Below are positions 48,152 to 57,785 of a stretch of DNA of 64,000 bases, in pieces (positions within the stretch are counted from its first letter, which is position 1; every line of letters begins with the position of its first letter). The stretch is taken from positions 945,501 to 1,009,500 of the forward strand of contig WAEK01000001.1 of assembly GCA_011634665.1 (NCBI GenBank), written 5' to 3'. The position numbers and the translations under genes are program-made. The notes beneath the pieces are model-generated. The model made no database searches. It was given only the letters and a program-made list of their open reading frames with translations, and was not told the origin of the DNA. This DNA comes from Mortierella sp. BCC40632 (lineage: Eukaryota; Mortierellomycota; Mortierellomycetes; Mortierellales; Mortierellaceae).

Positions 48152-50565
48152 TCATCCACGCCACAGGCTAAACAGGCGCCAGGCCATTTCTAAACCCATG
48201 GTCGCGGTGAAGAGATAGATGGCACTGGGTCTAAGGGTTCCCAGTGCCATCCGAGAGGAGGCATGGAGATCAAAGAATCCCTCACTCTCCGGGATTTCTT
48301 CAACCTCCATGGCCTCCTCAGCAGGCTGAGGTTGCTCGGAGCCGCTGCTGCCGTCTACAGCAGACTCCGCCTCAACCTGCTCCTCGATCATGACCACGTC
48401 CTCTTCCTCTAGGTCGTGGTCATGATCGGCAAGGAGGTCGTCAGCCAGGACGACCTCCTGATCCTCGTCGACGACCTCCTCATCGTCGACCTCCCCAAAA
48501 TCGACGACCTCTTCCTCGTCGTCGATTTCCTCATTGTCGACGACCTCCTCATTGTCGTCGACCTCCTCCTCCTCCTCCTCCGTATCCACCCCCGATACCA
48601 CTACCTCCTCCTCGGGCTCGCTCACTTTGGCCCTCTTCTTCTTGAGCGAGCCCTCCTCATCATCGTCGAGGGGCCGTTTGGCCCCGAGGAGGGAGGTAGT
48701 GGGTCCCAGTGGTGCCACTGCAGGCAGGACCGGCTGCGCTGCAAGTGGTGCCAACTGAGCTGCAGGCAGAACCGGCTGCGCTGCAGGTCGAGTTGGCCAC
48801 TGGGTGGCCTCACGTCGCCGTGCCTCTAGAATGGCACGACGGACGTGGGCCGGGGGATATGGCCATCCCCGGAGACGGCCAGCCGTCTCGCGAGGATGGC
48901 TGCGATCACGGGGCAACACAGCCTGGACCGGAGGCTGTGCTGCGGGTCTAGGGGCCCGCGATCGCAGAAGGGCATTCCGCCGTGCCAAAACATGGGCACG
49001 ACGGATGCCGGGGGGTGGATAAGGCTGTCCCCGAGGACGGCATGGTGTGACTCGGGGACAGCGCTGGCTGAAGGGCAGCACAACCAGAACCGGGGCTGGA
49101 GCCGGAACCACGGGCTGTGCTGCAGGACGGGGGGTCCTCAGCCGGAGGAGGTCGCGCCGTCGGGCCTCGAGGTGGCCACGACGGACGCTCGACGACGGGT
49201 AGGGCTGTCCCCGAGGACAGCGCCGGGTCACTCGGGGACCCGTCGTCGCATGTACCACGGCCGTTGTGAGCGGCACGGCTGTGGCAGGGGGGAGAGAGAA
49301 GGAAGGGAGACGTTGGGCAGCACTTGTGGTGGTGGCCGCAACCAACGTGAGTGGATCGGAAAACCGCGGCGGGGAAAGGAGCCGCGGTGGGGAGGAGAGG
49401 GACGATGGGGGGAAAGAGGAAGACAGGGGGAGGGAGGGATGGGGGGGGGAAGGGGGAGGGCAGGGGAAGGGACAGTGAAGGATGATGAGATGGGGACGGG
49501 GGACGGAGATGGAGATGGAGAGGGAGATGGAGAGGGAGAAGGAGAGGAGTGAGGTGAAGAAAGAGGTGAGGAAGAAGAGGAGGAGGGAGAGGAGGAGGGA
49601 GAGGAGGGTAGAAAAGGAGAGGAAGGAGAGGAAGGAGAGGAGGACGAGGAAGAAGAAGAAGAGGACGAGGACGAGGACGAGGAGGAAGAGGAAGAGGAAG
49701 AGGAAGAGGAAGAGTAGGAGGAGGAAGAGGCAGAGGAAGAGGAGGACGAGGGAGAGGAAGGTGGAAGAGGAGGGGAAGGGGAGGGAGAGAGAGAGGATGG
49801 TGGAGGAGGGGAGGAAGGGGAGGAGGAGAGAATTGGCGCTGGTGTTCCAGGGACTTTCTGGGACACTGGTCGGCTCTGGGGCCGAGGGGAGCTGGGCAGA
49901 GAGGAAGTCGAGGACGAACCGTCATCATCTGACTCAAACTCCAGCTGGGCACCTCCGGACGAAAATATCAACGACCGGAAGGTGGAGGGCAGGGGGAGCG
50001 GGGCCGGCAGGGGCGGCAATCCGGGGGACGGCAATGGCAGGGGCGATGGCAGGGGCGACGGCGACGAGGATGGGGACGGTGACGGTGGCGGCGACGAGGA
50101 AGGTGACGAGGACGGGGATGGAGTCAGCTGCAGCCGATCCAAGAGATTTTCCAATCCCTGGGGCTGCTGTTGCCGGGGCTGCTGTTGCTGGAGCTGCATT
50201 CGCTCCAACAAGCTCTCCAGAGCTTGGTCCTGCTGCTGCTGCTTCCGTTGCAGCTGCTGCTGTTGTTGTTGTTGCTGTCGCTGTTGTCGCTGTTGTTGCC
50301 GATATTGCTGCTGTTGCTCTTGCTGTTCTTGTTGCTGATGCTGCTTTTGCTCCTGCTGCAGCTGTTGTCGTTGCTGTTGCCGTTCCTGAAGCTCCTGTTG
50401 GTGCTGGCGCCTCAGGGTCATGAGCTTGCTCATGGCTTCGGACTATGAAAGACAAGTGAAAACAATTTTAGAATTTTTGGGATCTTGTCATTTTTGTCAA
50501 AAAGGACCTCAAAAGGCAAGGAAGGATAACGCAAGGACATTGAGGAGTAAACCATTTACCTTCAT
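48152..50565 (-). CDS. PolyQ / Ser-Pro-rich / triplicated-repeat acidic nuclear protein (lineage-specific?)
   Basis: Proposed first exon is only ATG AAG (50565-50560) with donor GTAAAT. The acceptor CATAG leads in phase into exon 2 at 50442 (SEAMSKLMTLRRQHQQELQ). A long Q-rich helix follows (to about 50200), then repeated LL-x-R-x-QL motifs (LESLLERMQL, LENLLDRLQL), then a Ser/Pro-rich tract (50120-49230). The C-terminal frame (49345-48152) is a different frame. It has three copies of about 50 residues (RGQPYP...RRGHLEARRRDLLR...PRPAAQP), a bipartite-type NLS (KRPLDDDEEGSLKKKRAK), an acidic D/E/V region and a hydrophobic end. The two frames must be joined by an intron. A pyrimidine-rich acceptor ending CCACAG at 49283 fits phase 1, with a donor such as GGAG|GTGCCC near 49950 or a weak one near 49345. 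That would remove much of the Ser tract. Function unknown. Confidence 0.5.
48219..48250. repeat. 11-bp inverted repeat (hairpin) in the 3' coding end of the repeat-protein gene
   Basis: ATGGCACTGGG and CCCAGTGCCAT are exact reverse complements separated by 10 bases. Confidence 0.85.
48740..49240 (-). repeat. Three tandem about 160-bp coding repeats
   Basis: Inside the repeat-protein gene. Each unit encodes PR-x-T ... RG-x-PYP ... RR-x-x-LEARR ... RPAAQP. The three units differ at many positions, so the duplications are not recent. Confidence 0.8.
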
Positions 50566-50662
50566 ATTGGCAATAAATATATTTTTTCTTTTTTTTTTTA
50601 TCTTTTTTTTTCTTTTCTTGTTTTAATACTTTTTTTTTTCTCAAAAAGAGTTTTTTTTTTAA

Positions 50663-50761
50663 CTACTGTTGCTGTTGCTGCTGTTGCTGCTGCTGCTGCT
50701 GCTGATACTGCTGATACTGCTGCTGATACTGCTGATACTGCTGCTGATACTGCTGCTGATG
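50663..50761 (-). repeat. CAG-type repeat encoding (Q2-3 Y)n then poly-Gln
   Basis: On the minus strand from CAT at 50761 the frame reads H QQQY QQQY QQY QQQY QQY and then about 15 Gln, ending in TAG at 50663. An AAG-ending possible acceptor precedes it, but no convincing upstream exon was found, so it is listed only as a repeat. Confidence 0.75.
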
Positions 50762-50820
50762 CTTATAAGATGCGCACAGAACAGTGCGCAAGATTGAGAA
50801 AAAAGAATAAGGGGAGCAAG

Positions 50821-50854
<34 letters not shown>

Positions 50855-51506
50855 AGAGAGAGAAGAGGAGAGAGAGGTGGGTAGGAAAAGGAGCGGAGAA
50901 GGCAGAGAGAGACAGGGGTGGGGTGGCCAGACGAAAGAACAAAGACATCAGAGGGGGGGGGAGAGAAGAGATGCTAACGTGGGGGGGGGCAGATGGTATA
51001 AAGTATAATGACTGTGGTTATGGCTATGGCAATAATGAGATCGAGATGAAGATGATGATGGCTGCGGATGAGAAGACAAAGGAAAAGCCAAAGTGCAAAA
51101 AGCTTTCACACAGCACATGTCATTGTTTATCTCTGGGTGGCTGTGACATCCTCGAGAAGAGGTCTGTGCACGCCCATCAAATATGAAAACCTATGTTCGT
51201 GAAAAGAGAGGCGTGAGTGGAAAGTGAGGACTGACGTGCGAGAGTGAGAGAGTGAAAGAGGGAGAAAGTGAGAGTGTAAGGGTGCGAGAGTGCGAGAGCG
51301 AGAGTGAAGAATGAAGAGAAAGTCGCTCCTCCAGGCATGCAGCTGCTTTTTGCATCAGTGCGTCGCCCTTTATTGCATTGGGCTGAGCCCCCCCTCCCCA
51401 ACAGAGATGGGCAAAGCACAAGTTGCACAGACCAAGCATCAACATGCATGCATTTCCTGGTCCGCACAACCTCTCTTGAAAATTAGAGTCGGGTGAAAAA
51501 AATCGA

Positions 51507-51682
51507 CTAGACAGCGCGTTTCTCTCGAGTCACACACAGGAACGCGACCGTATTCGTCCTTGATCCTCCTCCAATGACACCACGCCAACTGACTTTTGCT
51601 GTTCCACTGATTTCAATTCCGTTGTAGATCTGGTGAACTTTATTAGTCTCAGGCAGGTATATTAGCACTGCAAAGAGCCTAA
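51507..51682 (-). other. Possible terminal coding exon, family not recognised
   Basis: A minus-strand frame after a good acceptor (CTTCCTTTTAG) reads LFAVLIYLPETNKVHQIY, then GIEISGTAKVSWRGVIGGG and ends TAG at 51507. Composition looks coding-like (no low complexity), but I found no upstream exon with a start that joins in phase. It may be the remains of a gene. Confidence 0.3.
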
Positions 51683-51798
51683 AAGGAAGATCGGGAAATT
51701 GCCGCACTTCTAACCAACCTTGCACATCTCACCCCAACCGACCCACGCCATAGTTACAAGAGACGACATATGAAACTGCGGTAGAGACTAGAATAGAG

Positions 51799-51947
51799 AT
51801 GGCTACCCGAGGCTACAAGCAATTTAACAACCCAGGAACCAACAGCGCCATCCTAAATGGTGGCAGCAACAAAACTGACAGCTACGGCCAGAGGAACCAG
51901 GGCGTTCACCAGCCCCCAGGTGGCGACAATAGCTGGCAGTCGTTTCT
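51799..51947 (+). CDS. Possible first exon of a small gene (start plus donor only)
   Basis: ATG at 51799 opens MATRGYKQFNNPGTNSAILN and continues hydrophilic (Gly/Asn/Gln-rich) to GGDNSWQSFL. It ends at a consensus donor CT|GTAAGT in phase 2. The next plausible exon starts at 52255 after ACATACAG. In the phase that joins, it reads LLLIRRINHPEKATLALG. In another frame the same DNA reads PSDTAHQSSREGNSG, a TGA, then FDQAAANSRYCEHCHKAS with a CxxC pair. I cannot decide between a small real gene and a decayed one. Confidence 0.3.
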
Positions 51948-53094
51948 GTAAGTTTCAACCCCCATGTTGCCAATCCTGATCTTGGAAGGGGAATCAAACG
52001 ACCGAAAGACAAACAAACAAAAAAAAAAAAAAAAAAAAAAAAAAGGCTCTCTGTCAGAAAAAAAAACGCGTTATTGAGACGATGCTGCAGAGAGGTGGAG
52101 AGACTCTGGGAGTATTCTGACCAAGTGATATAAAAAAAAGTTACAAAATAGCTCAGCGTCTTTGTTTAATCGACTAGCCCAAGGCTGGCATGGTGCGATT
52201 CACTAAAGGTTTACTGTCTGACCTACATTTAATACAACTTTCCCCGACATACAGCCTTCTGATACGGCGCATCAATCATCCAGAGAAGGCAACTCTGGCA
52301 CTGGGAGCTGACAAGCACACCAAGGCCTCTTTGACCAGGCTGCTGCTAACTCTAGGTATTGTGAGCATTGCCACAAGGCTAGTGGTATGTTCAGTATCTC
52401 ATTTTTTACCAAGCTGGACAAGCATAGATTTCATAAAGGCGATTCCTGAACTAGTCTCTATAGAATCGTATGAAAGGGTCACTGGTCACTAGAAGAGAGT
52501 TTCGACAATAGAGTGGCTCCAAGAGTACCGGTGATTGAGCACGATCGTCAGAATCCAGATGTCGAGAGCGTGTGTTGTGTGTGCGTGAATGGGACTGAAG
52601 AAGAAAGGGGAAAAGAAGGCTAACGAGCTCCTTGCGAGAGGGGCAGAAATAGAGAAAAGCTAGTTCTCTCTTTTATTCGCTGTTAATCCAACCCTTTTTG
52701 ACCTTTGACTACTCACTACTGATAGTGTGCCTCTATGTCGCCAGAGGCTTCTATTTCTACTTGAGATCTGACTTTTTTCATTGATCTATCCATTCTGTTT
52801 TTTTTTTTTTTTTTTTTCAGCCAATGTCTGGAGACTCACCGTCTGTCTATTCTAGACTTGGGCTCCAAGGGCACAGTTTAAACGAGAAATGCAAGCAATA
52901 GTTGATACCATCCTATGAACAAAAGGTGTCCCCATGCTAAACTTTTAGCAATAGTTTAGATCTCCCTGATAAGGGATTTTATTGTGCAGGCTTCTACGGG
53001 ATGGTATACAAACAGAAAGAGAGAAATAGTAAAAATGCAAAAAAAAAAAAAAAAAATGCTAATATGCCTCGTTTCTACTAGAATGATCATTTCT

Positions 53095-56000
53095 TCAGAA
53101 CCCCTGTGCTCGAGGCTTCTTCTTTTTAGTCTTGCTCTTCTCCGCACCTGATCCTTTACCGACGCGTCGATTCGCAAAAGCTCCAGGCAACGGTTGACTC
53201 GCACTCCATAAAGTATTGCTGGCTCCAATCCCACTCTCGAATCCTTGACTAAGACTCTGCTCACTATACACATTCAGCGAAAGAGCTTCCTGCGAGGATG
53301 GCCCCTCTATTTCCATGGTAGACACAGATACTGTCTGCTCTTCTTGCGTCTGTAGATCATACATGGGCCGAGATTGTTGCTGGGATCGCACCTTGAGACT
53401 CTCCTCCCAGTTGTCATTGCTAGTAAAGCTGGACTGGAAAACGGGTCTATCGAGTGACAGAGGCCACTGGAGTTCCGACTCACTGATTGACAACTCTCGC
53501 TGGAACCTTGACTCTGTCGTTTTCTTGGGTGTGCGCTTCGAGGCACCGGATTGGAAGCCTGAAGACTGAGAAAGAGAGGTCGAGGAGGTAGACTTAGTGG
53601 TAGAGGTAGCAGTGGTAGTGGTGGTAGCAGCTTTCTTAGTTTTCACAGTGGAAATAGATCGCATAGTCGAGACAGGTTGCGAGGCAGAAATGACAGTTGG
53701 AAGTGAAAAGAATCCATCCTCATCTGCCACACCCTGTTGCTGACTAAAAGCCTCCATCCAGGTGTCATGAGTCGTGTGGACAGGTTGAGAGGCCGATGTA
53801 TGAGACATAGCTGCATCCTGTTTTCTGGCTGCCTTCGTTCGTGTATGGCGCTGCTCTCGTTGTTTACGCAATTCGAGCAATCGCTTCTTTTTCTCTTGCT
53901 GAACCTCTTCTTCATCCGACCACTGGTCACTATCGCTCTCGTTTGATAGCCTCTGCGCGTCTACATCTCCTGGTCTATGGTACACATAGCTGTCGGGGTT
54001 TTCTCCAACAGTCCACTCCTGAAGAAGTGCCCGACAGTCGTCTGAAAGTGCAAATTTGCGGGCCCGCTGCTGGTCGTCCTGAAAGAGGTATTGGAACTGA
54101 GGGCTGCCCTTGTCTGAAGATTTGTCAACAGCGCCTTCGGATACCGGTAGTCCCTCTTCACTCTGTGCTGCTGAGTCCCTATAGGAGCGAATAATCATGA
54201 TTGATGACAGCACAACATCATGTGCTAAATGACGAATAGCTCTAGCACGGATCTGATGTGATTCTGCAGAGGGCCAAAGCTGGACAGGACTTGATTCTCC
54301 TGAGGGCTCCGCGTTGTCGCCGGCCCTGTCAGACCCATGCCCTTCTTCCTCCTCAACTTCTTTCTGTTCGGGGTCGACAGCCAAGATAAGGGGCCGTGCG
54401 AGAGGCGAAGGGATCGATAATACTGCTAACTTTTGGGTGACAGTCCCGACAGGTTCTTCGCCCCGGAGAGGACGCTGTTCAGGAAAGGCATAGATGCTTT
54501 CAAGATAGCGGACGATGGCTTCTTGATCCGGCTCTTGTTCCTTTAGAAATGCTGTCAAAGCTTGATCCACGGGAAATGCTCTAGCCACTTTCCAATGGAC
54601 AATCTGACCCTTGATAGACCTCCTCTTGGGCGCCATTTCGATATTACTGCATATCAGTCTTGAAACAGTGTTGCGCTGGCTCTCTGAGAGGTTTCGACAC
54701 TGAGCCTTTTCCAACAGATCATACCTAAAATTATAGAAAGTAATTGTCAATACCCAAACAAAAGATCCAAATGAGTCTAGATTCTAAAGGCTCACATTCT
54801 AATACATCCACAAAAAAAAAAAAAAAAAAAAAAAACATGTCTTTACATCGATATCGTAATCTTGGTTTGATTGAGGACACCTAGGGCGCGTGTGACGATC
54901 GTTTCAAGATCTACATCCTGTCCCTCAGTAACATACAACTGGTTGGTTTGTAAGCGTTTTGTAAGGTCATTCACAATCAGACTAAGGTTCAGGTCCATGT
55001 GAGGATTGAGCTCCACAGGATTCACAAGCTCGCTGTCAACAAGCTCTTCTTCTTCTCTGAGATCTTCCTTCCACTGGACAACATGCTTTTCTGGCTCGGC
55101 AAGGATCCTGTCAATCATTTCGTTGTCTGCGTCTGCCCCTCTAACTGACTCGGAAGACTGTTGATCCATCTCCATCGACGACAGCTGTTGAGAAATGGCG
55201 AGTGCAGTGTTGTTGCCCGACGCTGCGTTAACATCCCTTGAACCAATTTTCACAAAGTCTACAGAGAGAACACTGTCCTGGAGATCGGGATTGGACTCTA
55301 AGATTGTCCTCATCTCAGACTCTAACCGAAGTTCAATCTCTTGTGCATAGACTGCTCCAGTGTAAGCGTACTGGAAAAGTGAAAATGGCGAGATTTTTTG
55401 GGCAGGAGCTTGTGGCCGATCGTCTATCATATCCTCTCCAGCTATATTGTCCTCCAGCTGCGAGATTGGAAGGATTCCTAGTCCAAGGAGTGGTGGTCTG
55501 CTCGCATTAGGAAGGGTCCCATCAGCATTTCCTGATATATCCCACTGCGCCGTTGGGTTTCGGAGGACATTCGTGCTAGTATATTGAGAATGGCTGTGGA
55601 AAGACGGCAATTCTTGTGGTCGACCCAAAAGCTGCATTGGCACTCTGGATCTACTTCCTGACCCTACTGAGAAGTTGTATGCAGTGATGCTCGCGTCTCT
55701 CTGGTCCCACAGCAAGGCCATCGCTAGCAGATTAAAGAAATATAGCCGCGGAGTTTTTTCCGCATTTCTCGGGTCTGGTCAGTAACAGTTCCCTTGATCA
55801 AGGTCCAAGACACCCAAAACCCATTTGCGCCTTTGACTAGAACCACTACTTACAGCGATAGGAATCATTCTCGATCATGCCAACAACCTCCAGCCCACAA
55901 GGATTCTGACGTCCCATATTGTGATCCCAAGTCAATACAGGCGTCTTTGGGAACCTGTGGTCAATACAAACCAACTGACTTGAGGTTGCGAGATAGGTAT

Positions 56001-57785
56001 GGAAAGGGGAAAAGGGAAGCAAGTGTTCCTGTATTGCTCTAATAGTTTCCTTGGTCTTTGGCATATAGAGGTATCTCTCCGAATTGGGCCCCTATTAATT
56101 TTCTCTGATTTAGTAAAGAGCATGGAGTAGAAACAATCTCGGTCTCTATAAGGAATCCGACTCTTGATCACTTACCCTAAAATCTAATAGAGAGATGCTA
56201 GACCTAGATGCTAGCACCATTTGCGATGGGTGTGCTGCCCAGACACACCGCTTCCAAGGGTCAAAATTCTTATCAACTGCGGAGCTGCCATACTCCCTTC
56301 TGACAACTGATATACCGCGAGACTCGAGCGAATTTGACCTGGTTGCCGTGGAGCCCCATAGATCGTTTCCAGAATAAGGTAATGACCCGCCGAGATTCTC
56401 TTCAAAGAGAGGATCAGTAGAGCTGAAAAGCGACTGGTCAGGAGATCGTGTCCAAAGTGACACTTCTCCACGATCGCTGACCAAAGCGTACTGATGCGGT
56501 ATGTGCGGGGATATTGTTGCGTGAACCGTTTGATTAGTTGGTATTTGATCCACAATTGCGATATCCGTTGGCTTTATGCTAGAAACTCTGGATATATCGG
56601 CTCCTGAAACAATTGTGATGGATTCCCTAGTTCTGACCAGCACTTGCTCTGAATCCTCCAGTAGGCAGTTGAAAGAAAGAAGAAAAAAGAAAAAAGAAAT
56701 ATAGTGAGCAATAGAAAAGCATACCCTCCGACTAGAAATAACCTACTGAGTCTGGATTAGAAGGAAGAATACGACATTTGTACCATCTAGATCCTGCTGT
56801 GTATAATGAGAGGGCATTGAGACCTGTAAAATGGCTGAAGACAGGCTGAGCAGACTTCCTGTTGGAGGAGTAAGGTCAAAAGGTGGCTCCTTTCCTGCTC
56901 TTTGTTTTACAAGCGCAATCTCTAGTTGAAGTTAACCACATGGTCGGAGAATAAATGCAAGTTCAGTAACCGATCCTTTTTTCTTTCTTTCTTTTTCTTC
57001 ATCAACTCAACGATCAAGAGAGTCTTATCCTGTCATACCAAGATCTGCTCCAGTGGGTCCGCCTGGCATGGCAACCACCGGTCTACCCCAAAGCTGACCC
57101 GTGGCAAGGAGGTTGGCCTGAAGTGGATCGCACTGAGCAAGTAGATAGTCCTCGCGTTCTCCTTCCTCGATAATGCTGTAGATAGGATCTTCAGGGAACC
57201 AGTCCTCGGGATATGTTGAACTCATAAATTGGAGCTATATCATCCAGAAAATAATGAAAGTTGGCCATGTTGGTTAGTGGCGATCACAGAAAAAAAATGC
57301 ACTGAAAGGGGGCTACTTTAAATTCTACAGCAGCTGCCAGTATCATATGAACCTACACTCCTCATGATCTTCTTGTGCATTGTGATACGATCTTTATAGA
57401 CTGGAATGTCCCATGGTTCCCATTTTTTGGGCTCCCATCTTCGTCGTCGAGGTAACATTTGGATCAAAGGTGATCGACGGCGATAGATGTACTCTGATTT
57501 GAGTTGTTGTTAGAGTCCAGAAGCGAACAGAAAGAAAAAAAGAAGTTGCGTTAGGCAAATGCTACTCTTGAGCTGTCTCAGGGTAGCAGTGCAGGTCTGC
57601 CGAGAGCGAGCAAAACAGCTCTCACCTTCCGAGCTTCTAGTAAAGTTCCAGGACTGGGTATATGTGTCGAATGAAGCACTCCCAAGGCGGCCAAGGTCTA
57701 GACCTTCAGCATGCACGCTGGATGTCGCCGGCCATGCCGAGGGAGCTGTTGCAATGTCGAGGGTTTGAATATGGCGCCGATGCAT
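53095..57785 (-). CDS. RRN6-like RNA polymerase I core-factor subunit (TAF1C family)
   Basis: Eight exons: 57785-57626, 57493-57357, 57234-57039, 56921-56784, 56648-56176, 56091-55854, 55774-54847 and 54724-53095. All junctions are in phase, giving about 1,299 aa. The 56784/56648 junction is the least certain. Recognisable parts are an N-terminal PEDWFPEDPIYSI region, PPFDLTPPTGSLLSLSS, and beta-propeller strands such as DPWKRCVWAAHPSQMVLASR followed by SISLLDFRG and HTYLATSSQLVCIDHR with KTPVLTWDH. A helical, acidic middle follows. The Ser/Thr-rich C-terminus ends in SQPLPGAFANR...KKKKPRAQGF, the basic GF tail I associate with fungal Rrn6. Rrn6 with Rrn7 and Rrn11 forms the core factor that recruits Pol I to the rDNA promoter in the nucleolus. 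It is longer than yeast Rrn6 (about 894 aa). Confidence 0.8.

Larger units (their letters stand above)
50566..53094. other. Low-complexity intergenic region with fragments of possible coding exons
   Basis: Contains the QQY repeat, A31 at 50821-50851, G-rich runs near 50954-50990, a possible exon at 51507-51680 (-), a possible first exon at 51799 (+), A/T homopolymers at 52021-52044, 52799-52817 and 53040-53057, and no gene I can close. Confidence 0.5.

Noticed and set aside
48948..49952. A 334-codon minus-strand frame rich in Leu/Pro
   Set aside because: Third frame of a pyrimidine-only stretch. It lacks the triplicated repeat, NLS and Q-rich regions that mark the chosen frames.
49482..50423. 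A 313-codon plus-strand frame rich in Arg/Lys/Glu then Ala/Val
   Set aside because: It is the antisense of the polySer and polyGln coding tracts on the minus strand.
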